Of a stretch of 64,000 nucleotides of DNA, positions 46,553 through 55,348 are shown piece after piece (the stretch's first letter is position 1; each line of letters opens with the position of its first letter). The DNA comes from an uncultured Roseicyclus sp. GTDB taxonomy: Bacteria; Pseudomonadota; Alphaproteobacteria; Rhodobacterales; Rhodobacteraceae. The notes beneath the pieces were generated by a model. It was not told the origin of the DNA and searched no databases. It worked only from the letters and a program-made list of their open reading frames with translations. A program made the position numbers and the translations under genes. The DNA lies in assembly GCA_947491935.1 (NCBI GenBank), contig CANLLF010000005.1, positions 1-64,000 on the forward strand, given 5' to 3'.

Positions 46553-47470
46553 ATGAACGTTCGTGTCAGGCCCTTTTCGTTCCTAGGAACGTATCCAATT
46601 CCAGACATCATGATTTCTGGCGACATGCTTCTCAGGAGTGGGCGAACTCTGTTCTTATGTACAAAAAACCGGCTGGTGGATCGGCATGGACGAATGGTCC
46701 CGGACCAACCTGCCTTTGAGTTGGATAATTGGACAGTCCAAGAAGTAAGATTCCTTGCGGCTATGTACGTAGGAAACGGTGAGAGCTCGAGCGTTAGGCT
46801 CTACCCGCTTCCGATCTTTCAAGACATCGAAGTAAACTCTACAGACGCAGTCGTGGAAGACGGGTCATTACTGAGCCCGCTTCTTCACTCCGCACGTTCG
46901 GATGATTACTTCATGTCTGGCAATCACGGACTGTTGCCTGACAAGCTTGAGCAATACGAATTTGTTGACTGGGATGAGCGTCGTCTTGAAAACGCAACAG
47001 ACCTCTTCAAGTCCATTGACACAAGCGACCCCCTGATCATTCGCGGATTGCATGCTCTTCTGAAATCCGAGATGTCATTCTGCCATTTCCAGTTTAGGGA
47101 TGCGTCGCTGGCCTATTCACACATCGCTTTGGACGCGGCCCACAGTATAATTCTGCGCAGGCTCAGAGAAGCGGGTGTGGCAAACCCTACTTCGTACGAT
47201 GCCCAAAAGTACATGGACGAAGCTTATGGGATACCTCCCACAAAACGGCGGTTCTTTGAGGATTACTACGCTGATCGTGTGCGGAACTTTCATACGGACA
47301 ATAGATACGGCGCTGAGCCAATTCCTTTCTTCAGTATCGACGATATCTGGGATCTGAACGCTGCGTTGAAAGGGCTCTTCTTCTTTCTCATAACGGGTGA
47401 GCTTCATGACGAAACCCGCTCGGACGTAGATGAATACTTGAAGCACAACACTCTCCAACGCGAGCATTGA
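46553..47470 (+). CDS. Unknown protein with possible HEPN-like C-terminal domain, low GC
   Basis: About 305 residues from ATG 46553 (ATG 46529 is also possible; neither has a good ribosome site). The C-terminal half is all-helical and contains Arg242-VRNF-His247 in YADRVRNFHTDNRYG, an R-X4-H motif like that of HEPN ribonuclease domains, followed by an aromatic helix LNAALKGLFFFLITGEL. The N-terminal half shows alternating strands and is unrecognised. Base composition is close to half G+C, clearly below its neighbours, which points to recent acquisition between rpsO and pnp. Confidence 0.6.
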   Translation: MNVRVRPFSFLGTYPIPDIMISGDMLLRSGRTLFLCTKNRLVDRHGRMVPDQPAFELDNWTVQEVRFLAAMYVGNGESSSVRLYPLPIFQDIEVNSTDAVVEDGSLLSPLLHSARSDDYFMSGNHGLLPDKLEQYEFVDWDERRLENATDLFKSIDTSDPLIIRGLHALLKSEMSFCHFQFRDASLAYSHIALDAAHSIILRRLREAGVANPTSYDAQKYMDEAYGIPPTKRRFFEDYYADRVRNFHTDNRYGAEPIPFFSIDDIWDLNAALKGLFFFLITGELHDETRSDVDEYLKHNTLQREH

Positions 47471-47773
47471 CTTTTTGGTTCTGGAAGGCCGCTAGTCATT
47501 TCATTCACGCCACCAGTTCCACTCAAGCGGGTTAACAGCGGCGAATGCCGCCCCGCCATCGACGGGCCTCCCCCGGGCCCGGCGATTTGGCCACCCCACG
47601 CGCTCCGTTCAATCGTCACACTGACTTGGCCACCATAAATTGCCACCCAAACCCGTCAGGATCGCCGCACCCAGGCCCGTCAATGTCGGTGCTCTACCCG
47701 TAGGGCGGAACTTGTCCCGCCGACCCAGTAGACCGGGCCTTGGCCCGGAACACCCTCACCGCCCGGAACACCC
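47471..47773. other. Intergenic stretch with palindrome and tandem repeats, no gene
   Basis: No convincing coding frame. GGGCGG-AACTTGT-CCCGCC (about 47703-47721) and CCGGGCC-TT-GGCCCGG (47733-47748) are strong hairpins, and an 18-base tandem repeat follows that runs into the end of the hydroxylase gene. The composition switches here from low GC back to high GC. Confidence 0.6.
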
Positions 47774-47795
47774 TCACCGCCCGGACACCCTCGCC
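47743..47795. repeat. 18 bp tandem repeat, nearly three copies
   Basis: Unit GCCCGGAACACCCTCACC at 47743-47760 and 47761-47778, then a 17-base variant at 47779-47795. The stop codon of the hydroxylase gene (47774-47776) lies inside the second copy, so repeat number could change the protein C-terminus. Confidence 0.8.
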
Positions 47796-48496
47796 CTCGG
47801 CCGCTCCGGCAACCCCCACGCCTTCCGCGCCGTGACCAGCCGCAGATCCTCCGGGTCCATGCCCAAACTCAGGATCGTCTCCCGATCAAAGCGCTCCTTC
47901 GCGGCCTTCCGCTCGTAAACCGTCCCGAACAGCGTATCGATCCAGCCCATCCCAAAACTCACATGGAAATTGCTCTCGTGATCGTTGAAATGGTGCCGCA
48001 GATGTTCATGCGTCACCTTCCGCCCGAACCACCCCTTCGGCACGTCCAGATGCGCCAACGTGTGGCAATATTCATAAAACGTGAACGCGGAAACCGAGCC
48101 CAGGAACAGCGCCACCGCCCCGAACAGAGCCGCATCCGCCAGCCCCAGCACCGGCCACAGCAGCAGGGTATGCAGCAGAACCGCCCCAACCCCGAACTTC
48201 ACCGCAAACCATTCATCCCCGCCGGTGAAGAACTCCGGGTTGTTCGGAAATTCATGGTGCCCGATATGTGCCCGGTAGAGCGCGTTGAACGGCGACTGCT
48301 CCGCTGGCGGGTCGCGGTGATAGACAAACCGGTGAAGCACATATTCCACGAAGAATTGCAGCACGATCCCATAGGCCAGGGCCACAAGGACCAGCCACCC
48401 GAAATTCGCGGCGAACACCACCAGGCCAAGCACCCAGAACGGCGCCAGCCGCTGCAATCCGCCCATATGGATCAACACCCGCAATGCCGCGATCAT
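47774..48496 (-). CDS. Fatty acid hydroxylase/sterol desaturase family protein
   Basis: A 240-residue membrane di-iron enzyme with the histidine boxes HRFVYH, HIGHH, HTLAH and HEHLRHH and several membrane helices. It would hydroxylate or desaturate a lipid (fatty acid, carotenoid or sterol-like). The substrate is unknown. The C-terminal residues PRARVSGR are encoded by the tandem repeat region. It is an accessory gene between rpsO and pnp. Confidence 0.88.
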   Translation of the reverse strand: MIAALRVLIHMGGLQRLAPFWVLGLVVFAANFGWLVLVALAYGIVLQFFVEYVLHRFVYHRDPPAEQSPFNALYRAHIGHHEFPNNPEFFTGGDEWFAVKFGVGAVLLHTLLLWPVLGLADAALFGAVALFLGSVSAFTFYEYCHTLAHLDVPKGWFGRKVTHEHLRHHFNDHESNFHVSFGMGWIDTLFGTVYERKAAKERFDRETILSLGMDPEDLRLVTARKAWGLPERPRARVSGR

Positions 48497-48684
48497 GGCC
48501 CGGTTCTCCTCGGTCGCAGCCTAGCCCGACCCGGACCCATTCTCGAAACAAAACGCTGCGTCACCTGGCCCCGGCGGGTGGGTGAACCCCACCATTCGCG
48601 CACCTTAACAAAAGGTTAAAGAAATTCACCTTATCGCATTATTTCAATAGGTTGACCCCCTTGAGCAAGCTTGCACATCTCTGA

Positions 48685-49380
48685 TCATTCCCCGATCATC
48701 TCGCTCACCGTCACGAAGCCGAACCCCCGCTCGCGCAGCCCTTCCACGATCCCGGGCAAGGCCTCCCGCGTCGCGGCATTTGGGGTGAACATGCCATGCA
48801 GCAGGATGATATCCCCCGGCTCAGCCCCCTCGACCACGTAATCGATCAGCGCCTCTGCCGTCATCTCCGGCCCCAGCACCGTGTCAGGCTCCATCGACCA
48901 CATGATCGTGGGCCGCCCCATCCGGCTCAGCACCCAGGGCAGGACGACCAGCTTCTTGCCGAAGGGCGGGCGAAACAGGATCGGCCCGTCATAGCCCGTG
49001 GCGCGGATGGCGGCATCGGTTCGCTCGATCTGGGCCCGCACGGCACCGGGCGGCATCAGGACCATGCGCGGGTGATCCCAGGAATGGTTCCCGATCTCGT
49101 GCCCCGCGGCTACAATCGCCGCGGCGGCCTCGGCATGGGCCTCGATATCCTGGCCCACAAGGAAGAACGTCGCCGGCGTATCGCCCAGAGCGGCCAGCAG
49201 GTCGTAGGTGAACCGCTCCGACGGGCCGTCATCGAAGGTCAGCGCAACCATACGCTCCTCCGTGGGGAGGGAGGTCACGATCTCTCCGAACAATTGGAAC
49301 GACCGCGCCCGGCTCAGGTGGAACGCCCCCACCGCCAGCAAGGCCACCACGATCAATCCCAACAGAAGCTTTCGCATCAT
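48685..49380 (-). CDS. Polysaccharide deacetylase family protein
   Basis: A 231-residue NodB-fold protein with an N-terminal signal/anchor helix (LLLGLIVVALLAVGAF). Metal and catalytic residues are present: Asp50-Asp51 in LTFDDGPS, His99 and His103 in GNHSWDHPRM, RPPFGK, and LHGMF near the end. It probably removes acetyl groups from a cell-wall or exopolymer sugar outside the membrane. I start at ATG 49380. It lies just beyond the rpsO terminator. Confidence 0.88.
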   Translation of the reverse strand: MMRKLLLGLIVVALLAVGAFHLSRARSFQLFGEIVTSLPTEERMVALTFDDGPSERFTYDLLAALGDTPATFFLVGQDIEAHAEAAAAIVAAGHEIGNHSWDHPRMVLMPPGAVRAQIERTDAAIRATGYDGPILFRPPFGKKLVVLPWVLSRMGRPTIMWSMEPDTVLGPEMTAEALIDYVVEGAEPGDIILLHGMFTPNAATREALPGIVEGLRERGFGFVTVSEMIGE

Positions 49381-49435
49381 CGCCCCCGGGTCCGGTCCGG
49401 GATCATTCAAGCGTGGCTGCCCTCCCCGCGCAAAC

Positions 49436-49459
49436 AAAAAGGGCCGCGCGATGCGGCCC
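49436..49459 (-). terminator. Rho-independent terminator of rpsO
   Basis: GGGCCGC (49441-49447) and GCGGCCC (49453-49459) form a 7-pair stem with a five-base loop; on the minus strand it is followed by TTTTTG. It lies 24 bases past the rpsO stop, separating rpsO from pnp transcription. Confidence 0.88.
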
Positions 49460-49483
49460 CTTCCAATCGTCCCCGGCTGCGCC

Positions 49484-49753
49484 TCAGCGGCGGATGCCCA
49501 GGCGCTTGATCAGGTCCTGATACCGGGCCTCATCCTTGGACCGCGTGTAATCCAGAAGTTTCCGGCGCTGCGCGACCATCATCAGAAGACCACGGCGCGA
49601 GTGGTTGTCCTTCTTGTGGGTCTTGAAGTGCTCGGTGAGGGTTGTGATGCGGCTGGTCAGGATGGCCACCTGAACTTCAGGGGAACCGGTATCGCCTTCT
49701 TTTGTGGCGAATTCCTTCATCAGGCGCTGTTTTTCTTCAGCAGTAATCGACAT
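49484..49753 (-). CDS. rpsO: Ribosomal protein S15
   Basis: An 89-residue S15, full length: [44 protein letters not shown] and [10 protein letters not shown] are the expected blocks. It binds 16S rRNA early in 30S assembly. The usual neighbours truB (upstream) and pnp (downstream) are separated from it by accessory genes, so it now stands as a single-gene transcript with its own terminator. Confidence 0.97.
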   Translation of the reverse strand: MSITAEEKQRLMKEFATKEGDTGSPEVQVAILTSRITTLTEHFKTHKKDNHSRRGLLMMVAQRRKLLDYTRSKDEARYQDLIKRLGIRR

Positions 49754-50177
49754 CGGGGTCTCCTTTGAGATTAGAGGAATGGCACAAGCCGGGATGTCGT
49801 CCAGCAGGGCCCATGGAGGGGGTCTGGCCGGGGCAAGCCCCAGGCAGATGCAGGCGCCTACACCGAATCGTCGTGCAGGGAAAGCCCCTTGCGCACCTGC
49901 AACTGGCATCGGACACTTCGTTCCCGCCGGGTCGCAGAGAATTTGCCCGAAATTTTGGACAAGAAACGCGGCGGCGTTCATGAATCGGAAACCCTCGCCG
50001 GGCGAATTTACAGGAAATTCTGCGCGGGTTGGTCGGCGCTCCGGCCCCGATCCGGGGCACCGGGCCATGACACCGCGCAGTCCATGAAGCCAGAAGGCAT
50101 GACACGCCCGCCTGACCCGATCAGGTGCGCACCAATTCATCAAATGACCTGTTCACCGGAACTCTGAGGGACTCATC
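49754..50177. other. Gap upstream of rpsO, no gene recognised
   Basis: A 424-base stretch between divergent starts. It must hold the rpsO promoter and leader. GGGGC-AA-GCCCC near 49840 is a small hairpin. Open frames across it have no start or codon pattern that I trust. The last 20 bases contain GAGGGA, the ribosome site of the acidic protein. Confidence 0.5.
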
Positions 50178-51488
50178 ATGCTGATCGCCGGAAGCGTATT
50201 ATCCATGCTGCTCGTGGGGGCGGCCGTCGATGGCTTTGTGAATACATCCGGCGAGGACGAGGATAACGATTTTCCCTCCGAAGATGACCTCGACGCGGAC
50301 ATGTCCGATCAGTCCGGCGTGTCCAGCACGGCCCTTTCTGATCTCCTGTTCGCGGGGGATGATGTGGACGCGGACGATCCCGTCGGATTTGGCGCGTCAA
50401 GCGATGCGATCGCGCTATCCTACACGCCAATTGATCAGATCGAGATCGACGATGACGCGGAATTGGGCGGCATGGAAGCCGCGTTGGATAGCGAATGGAT
50501 GACCGAAAGCGCCGCCGCAGAAGGCCAGGACATGTTGGAGGTTGAAGCCTTCACCCAACTGCAAGACGGCACGGACGTGTCGTACATCGACGGGTTCGAC
50601 ACCGAAACCGATAGCCTTGTCCTCGATTTCGACGGGACGGCCGAAGACGCCCCGACAATCGAGATCGATCACACCATGGAAGACGGCGCCGCCGTCGTTC
50701 TGGCCAACGGCAACCCGGTGACGCTGATCGAAGGCGCCGCCGACATGACGCCGGACCATGTGCGCGTCGTGATGTCCGAAGTGTCCATCGGCGATACCGA
50801 ACTGGCGGGGGCCGGCGCGCCGCTTGATCCCTTCGCAGATGGTGCGCCGGAGGCCAAGGCGGACGACCCCGCTGCCGACAACCCGGTGGAGGCCAGCACC
50901 GCCTTCGAGGCACCTGATGCGCCCGTTGACGCCCATGTCACCGTCGATGCCGATAACGCAGACCCCGGCGCCGCGGATGACGATGAGATTGCATCGAACG
51001 CGCCCGAGTTGGATGAGGACGACGATAACCTCTTCACCGATGACGGCATCGATGCTGGTGAGGGGGACACGACGGACGAGGCCGCGCTTGCTCAGCCTGA
51101 CATCGGCGACGCGACCGATGGCGATCCGCAAGACGCCACAAGCGCCGATGCCGGCCTGAACCAGAGTCAGAGCGACCCGTTGTGGAGCGGCGGCGGTGAC
51201 AACGCAATCATCGTCGATCACGACGAGACGCAGCCTGGCTGGGACAGCGCCCCCAACGAGATCATTGAAACCGCTGAAGTCGCCAGCAATGTCACCGGGT
51301 TCGATCCAACCGAAGACCGGATCGAAGTGCTCTATGACGCCCAGAGCACTCCGGATCCGGTGCTTGAGGTCCATGACTTCTCCGATGGCAGCGGCGCGGA
51401 TATCGTTCTGAACGGTGAAGTCATCCTCAGCGTGTCCGGCGCGCAGGGCCTCGACCCGAATATGATCGATCTCCGCGCGGTCGCCTGA
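50178..51488 (+). CDS. Very acidic repeat protein, possibly Ca-binding and secreted
   Basis: A 436-residue protein with a short N-terminal hydrophobic segment (LIAGSVLSMLLVGAAV) and a body extraordinarily rich in Asp, Glu and Ala. Two homologous modules are visible, about 120-200 (YIDGFDTETDSLVLDFDG) and 368-434 (NVTGFDPTEDRIEVLYDA, then GADIVLNGEVILSVSGAQGLDPNMIDL), separated by a disordered acidic linker of about 170 residues. The modules resemble C-terminal regions of RTX-type secreted proteins. No type I exporter is in the window. Function unknown. Confidence 0.72.
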   Translation: MLIAGSVLSMLLVGAAVDGFVNTSGEDEDNDFPSEDDLDADMSDQSGVSSTALSDLLFAGDDVDADDPVGFGASSDAIALSYTPIDQIEIDDDAELGGMEAALDSEWMTESAAAEGQDMLEVEAFTQLQDGTDVSYIDGFDTETDSLVLDFDGTAEDAPTIEIDHTMEDGAAVVLANGNPVTLIEGAADMTPDHVRVVMSEVSIGDTELAGAGAPLDPFADGAPEAKADDPAADNPVEASTAFEAPDAPVDAHVTVDADNADPGAADDDEIASNAPELDEDDDNLFTDDGIDAGEGDTTDEAALAQPDIGDATDGDPQDATSADAGLNQSQSDPLWSGGGDNAIIVDHDETQPGWDSAPNEIIETAEVASNVTGFDPTEDRIEVLYDAQSTPDPVLEVHDFSDGSGADIVLNGEVILSVSGAQGLDPNMIDLRAVA

Positions 51489-51515
51489 TCAAAAAACCCA
51501 AGGCAATCGCCCAAT

Positions 51516-51553
51516 TCGCCCTGCCACGTCACTGGCGGGGCGAGCTTTGTTTC
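51516..51553 (+). terminator. Probable terminator of the acidic protein gene
   Basis: TCGCCCTGCCA (51516-51526) and TGGCGGGGCGA (51533-51543) pair over 11 positions with one G-T, followed by GCTTTGTTT. It ends at the 3' end of the convergent hydrolase gene. Confidence 0.7.
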
Positions 51554-52436
51554 AGTCGGCTGCGAAGTGCGGCAGCACGGCGTCCAGCACCGCCTCCGGC
51601 ACCTCTTCCATCGCAAAATGGCCGGATCGCTGTAGCTCCACGCCACTCACATCCACCGCCCAATCCCGCCAAACGCCCAACGGATCCCCGGTTTTGGCCG
51701 GAAATCCGCCGGCACCCCACAGGAACAAAAGCGGCGCCTTGATCCGGTCCCTCGCCGCGCGGCTTTCCGCGTCGATTCGCCGGTCGATCGTGGCCCCGGC
51801 CCGGTAATCGTTGCACATCGCCGCAACCCGCTCGGCATCCGCCCCCTGCGCGCGGTAGCTTTCCAGCGCGGCGGCCGAAAACGCGGACAGATCTCCAGAA
51901 TGGGTCCAATGGCTCAGGGTCCAGTCCACATAGCCCGGGCCATCGGACAGGATCATCCGCTCCGGCAGCGGCGCGGGTTGCGCGAGGAACGTCCAGTGAT
52001 AGGCCGCCATCGCAAGCTCCGCATCCCATGCAGCCCAGAAATCACCCGTGGGCACGATCTCGATAATGCCCAATCGGTCCACCCGCCCCGGATGATCCAG
52101 TGCGAGCCGATAACTCACCCGAGCACCCCGGTCGTGGCCGAGTATATGGGCCTTTTCCAACCCCAGCGCGTCCATTAATCCGACAATATCCCGGGCCATC
52201 TCGCGCTTGGCATAAGCCTCTGCCCCTTCGGGTGTGTCGCTGTCGCCATATCCGCGCAGATCGGGAACAATCACGTCGAAATCTTCCGCCAGCCGGGGCG
52301 CCACCTTCTCCCAACACCGGTGGTTCTGTGGAAATCCGTGCAGCAGGATCAGGGGCGCACCAGCGCCCGCGCGATGGACGCTCAGCTCGATCCCGTTCGT
52401 CACAACCCGCGACGCCTCAAACCCCTCGATTGCCAT
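51552..52436 (-). CDS. Alpha/beta hydrolase, fluoroacetate/haloacetate dehalogenase type
   Basis: A 294-residue hydrolase. The nucleophile motif GHDRGARVSYRLALD gives Asp102 with Arg103 and Arg106, matching the carboxylate-binding arginines of fluoroacetate dehalogenase. YHWTFLAQPAPLPE holds His147-Trp148, and NDYRAGA holds Tyr211, equal to the halide-binding trio of that enzyme; His273 in SGHF is the base. The acid position carries Glu126 instead of Asp. Haloalkanoate or epoxide hydrolysis is likely; activity on fluoroacetate is an inference from residues. Confidence 0.8.
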   Translation of the reverse strand: MAIEGFEASRVVTNGIELSVHRAGAGAPLILLHGFPQNHRCWEKVAPRLAEDFDVIVPDLRGYGDSDTPEGAEAYAKREMARDIVGLMDALGLEKAHILGHDRGARVSYRLALDHPGRVDRLGIIEIVPTGDFWAAWDAELAMAAYHWTFLAQPAPLPERMILSDGPGYVDWTLSHWTHSGDLSAFSAAALESYRAQGADAERVAAMCNDYRAGATIDRRIDAESRAARDRIKAPLLFLWGAGGFPAKTGDPLGVWRDWAVDVSGVELQRSGHFAMEEVPEAVLDAVLPHFAAD

Positions 52437-52439
52437 GCG

Positions 52440-52949
52440 TTACTCCTCCCAAAGCACCGGTTGCACCGCGTAACCGATATAGAGCGGGTGTTTCGGATGC
52501 CCCGCTTTCGACAGGCCCAGATGGTAAAGCGGCCTGCCCGCGGCCCGCAAAAGCGCCGCCACTTCGGGGCCGCGGCCCAGATGTTCCCCATGGGTGCCCC
52601 AGGCGCAGATGATCCGATCGGCCCAGTCGAGGCTCTCCAGGATCGCGGCGTCGTTGCCCGGCCCCACCGGGTCCTCGGCCCGCCGCATGTCCCGCGGATC
52701 GGTGGCGCGCCACGCGAAGATGTTCAGCACCCGAAACGCCCCGAACCCCAGTGTCCGCGCTCGGCGCTCGCACCGCTCGACCGTGGGATCGTTCTGCACT
52801 TCGGTTGCGGTTGACGGGTTCAACATGATGAACAGCGCGCGCTTGCCGCCCGGCTCCCACACCCGCGTCAGCGAATAGCGATACCGCTCGCAGTCGGAAT
52901 ACACGGCGACCGAGGCCGCATCGCCCTTTTGATGGCTTCGCTCGATCAT
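52440..52949 (-). CDS. DUF1643 family protein
   Basis: A 169-residue protein of DUF1643: RYRYSLTRVWEPGGKRALFIMLNPSTATEVQNDPTVERCERRA is the family core split across residues 22-64, followed by RVLNIFAWRATDPRDM and ICAWGTHG. Family members occur in phages and scattered bacteria and have no settled function. I start at ATG 52949. Its stop is three bases from the dehalogenase-like start, so the two are an operon. Confidence 0.82.
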   Translation of the reverse strand: MIERSHQKGDAASVAVYSDCERYRYSLTRVWEPGGKRALFIMLNPSTATEVQNDPTVERCERRARTLGFGAFRVLNIFAWRATDPRDMRRAEDPVGPGNDAAILESLDWADRIICAWGTHGEHLGRGPEVAALLRAAGRPLYHLGLSKAGHPKHPLYIGYAVQPVLWEE

Positions 52950-53198
52950 ACCTGCCCCGCCCCATCGGCCAAATCGTCCCGACAAAGCGGCACGTCAGAG
53001 GTCCACCTAAACCAAAACGTTCCCCTCGCGACACCCCTCCGGGCCATTCGCACATCGATATCGGTCCTGCACCAAGGGTTGTCCCCAATGGCGATCCGGC
53101 GGCTGAGATGGAATGCGGGGAACCCGAAGACAGCGAGTGCAGATACCATCCGCAAGAAGGGAATTTTCTGAAACAAGCCGCCCCACCCGGTCCGACCT

Positions 53199-54104
53199 CT
53201 AAAGGTTGAACACCCGTTCGGGGTGAAGCTCCCCAGCGCGGAACCGGCCCACCGCCACGGGTTGGCCATCGAAGGACGCCCAGGCCAGATCACCGTATTC
53301 CACCTCGCCGGGCAGCACCTGCCCCGGATTGCCGTTCCTCAACCGAACCGCGCCCATTTCGGTCGCGCGCAGTTCCGGCAGATCGGCCAAGGCCAGGCCA
53401 ACCGGCTGCAGCAACCCGTCGATCTCCTCCGTCCGCGCAAGCGCCTCGATCCGGTCAAACCCAACCGCATCCTCGATATCAAACGGCCCCACCCAGGTTC
53501 GGCGTAGCCATAGAACATGGCCCAGACAGCCCAACGCCTTGCCCAGATCCCGCGCGATGGAGCGCACGTACCCCCCCGATCCGCACACGAAATGCAGATC
53601 CACATGGTCGGCATCCGGGCGACCCAGCAAGCTCAACTCATCGACATACAAATCCCGCGCGGCGAGCTCCATTTCCTCACCCGCCCGCGCGATGTCATAG
53701 GCGCGCTCGCCATCGACCTTAACTGCTGAGAATTGCGGCGGGACCTGCCGGATATCACCCACAAAGGCGGGCAGGGCGGCCTCGATTTCGGCGTCGGAGG
53801 GGCGCAAATCAGAGGTTTGCAGCACCTGCCCCTCGGCATCGTCGGTGCGGGTCGACACACCCAACCGAACCCGGAATTCATAGGCCTTCAGCGCATCGCC
53901 CAGATAGGCAATCGTCTTCGTGGCTTCACCCAACGCCACCGGCAACATGCCCGTGGCATCGGGGTCCAACGTACCCGCATGGCCCGCTTTCTTGGCGTCA
54001 AACGCCCAACGCACCTTGTTCACAATTGCGGTGGAGGTCAGGCCCGCCGGTTTATCCACCAACAGCCAGCCCGAGATATCGCGGCCCTTTTTCCTGCGCG
54101 CCAT
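53199..54104 (-). CDS. truB: tRNA pseudouridine(55) synthase
   Basis: A 301-residue TruB that makes pseudouridine 55 in t[17 protein letters not shown] and [23 protein letters not shown] with catalytic Asp47 are clear, as are [11 protein letters not shown] and [13 protein letters not shown]. rbfA-truB-rpsO-pnp is the common order; here a glycosidase gene lies before truB and a three-gene accessory block lies between truB and rpsO. Confidence 0.96.
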   Translation of the reverse strand: MARRKKGRDISGWLLVDKPAGLTSTAIVNKVRWAFDAKKAGHAGTLDPDATGMLPVALGEATKTIAYLGDALKAYEFRVRLGVSTRTDDAEGQVLQTSDLRPSDAEIEAALPAFVGDIRQVPPQFSAVKVDGERAYDIARAGEEMELAARDLYVDELSLLGRPDADHVDLHFVCGSGGYVRSIARDLGKALGCLGHVLWLRRTWVGPFDIEDAVGFDRIEALARTEEIDGLLQPVGLALADLPELRATEMGAVRLRNGNPGQVLPGEVEYGDLAWASFDGQPVAVGRFRAGELHPERVFNL

Positions 54105-54137
54105 GTGGATCGCCCCTCTGCCTCAAAGGCCGGCCTG

Positions 54138-54896
54138 CTACCCATCCCCCTGCGCGCCGTCAACCGGTGCGTCTTCGACGATCACACCCAGGATCGGCCC
54201 TATGGGAAAGCCCAGATCCGACCGCCCGATATCCGGCGCATGCAGGCGCGAGACACGGCCATCGAAGTAAAGCGCATTGGGCGTGCCCAGATGATCGCGG
54301 AAGAACCGGGCAAAATGGTGGAAATTCACCGCCTGGTCCGAGATCACCATCCAAAGCGTAGTGCCGCCGTCGTCCACACCCACACCGTTGCGAATGTTCA
54401 GGCTGTCGGAATCCGGCAGGAATCGAGGATGCAGATCGCCATCAATCACCAGCATCGGTCCGGATTGCGTCGCATGGGTGCAGGCGGGCGGATCGTCGGC
54501 GAAGCGGCGGCTTTCCACCACGGCGGCCTCATTCTCGCCAAGGCACAGAACGCCATTGGGCAGCAGCCCGAAATTTCCCGGCCCGTCGGACGTGATGATG
54601 CGCATTTCCTGCTCGCCATCTTCCACATACAGGCCGACCGGCGAGCGATCTTCGTGGAACATGCCCGCATTCATCGCGATGCCGAGCCGCGCCCCGTCGG
54701 GTAGGGCATTTTCCACCCGGCTGAACGTGCCATAAACCGCGCCCGCCTCATCGCGCAGGAACAGGCGCACATCGGCCTCGGCCAGATCCACCTCGCAGGC
54801 CGTGAATTCGGCGCTGTCAAACAGCACCGTTTCGCATGCCGCCCCGCTGATTGTCGGGGCCAGCATTGCACCCAGAATCGTCAGGATCCGGATCAT
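54138..54896 (-). CDS. Exported phosphodiester glycosidase (NAGPA/DUF2233) family protein
   Basis: A 252-residue protein with a signal peptide (cleavage near SGA at 19). The fold markers are [44 protein letters not shown], and [21 protein letters not shown]. Relatives cleave sugar-phosphodiester bonds. It overlaps the rbfA stop by four bases (ATGA), so it is translated with rbfA despite an unrelated role. Confidence 0.82.
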   Translation of the reverse strand: MIRILTILGAMLAPTISGAACETVLFDSAEFTACEVDLAEADVRLFLRDEAGAVYGTFSRVENALPDGARLGIAMNAGMFHEDRSPVGLYVEDGEQEMRIITSDGPGNFGLLPNGVLCLGENEAAVVESRRFADDPPACTHATQSGPMLVIDGDLHPRFLPDSDSLNIRNGVGVDDGGTTLWMVISDQAVNFHHFARFFRDHLGTPNALYFDGRVSRLHAPDIGRSDLGFPIGPILGVIVEDAPVDGAQGDG

Positions 54897-55348
54897 CCGT
54901 CGTCCCTCAACGCCTCATTGCCCGGGGCCTCGTTGCCTGGGGCCTCGTTGCCTGGGGCCTCGATATCCCGGCGCACTTCGGCGCGGGACAGCATTTCACG
55001 AGTCTCGTCCATCCGGTCGAATGTCTCGTCGATCACGAACCGCAGATCGGGCGCGTATTTGAGGGTCAGGTCCTTGCCCAACGCCCGGCGCAGTTCACCT
55101 TTGTTGCGCTTCAGCGCATCGATGGCTTCCTCGCGCCCGCCACCACCCAGCGGCATCACGTAGACCGTTGCGATCTTCAGATCGGGTGAGGTGCGCACCT
55201 CACCCACCGTGATCGACATCGCGTTCAGCTCCTGGTCGTGCACGTCACCGCGCGCCAGCACGCCGGAGAGAGTGCGTCGGATCAGTTCTCCGACCCGCAA
55301 CTGCCGCTGCGAGGGGCCGGACCCTTCGTGATGTGAATTGCGTGCCAT
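54893..55348 (-). CDS. rbfA: 30S ribosome-binding factor A
   Basis: A 151-residue RbfA, needed for 16S rRNA maturation at low temperature. The KH-like fold shows [42 protein letters not shown] and [14 protein letters not shown]. The C-terminal tail is EAPGN repeated three times, from a 15 bp DNA repeat, giving a disordered end of variable length. It starts at ATG 55348 and is divergent from dapB. Confidence 0.94.
   Translation of the reverse strand: MARNSHHEGSGPSQRQLRVGELIRRTLSGVLARGDVHDQELNAMSITVGEVRTSPDLKIATVYVMPLGGGGREEAIDALKRNKGELRRALGKDLTLKYAPDLRFVIDETFDRMDETREMLSRAEVRRDIEAPGNEAPGNEAPGNEALRDDG
54912..54962. repeat. 15 bp tandem repeat in the rbfA 3' end
   Basis: GCCTCATTGCCCGGG (54912-54926), then GCCTCGTTGCCTGGG twice (54927-54941, 54942-54956) and a six-base remnant. 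In frame on the minus strand it encodes the EAPGN repeats of RbfA. Confidence 0.88.

Noticed and set aside
47743-47795. Short repeats taken as a possible CRISPR remnant
   Set aside because: The 18-base units are directly adjacent without spacers and no cas genes are present.
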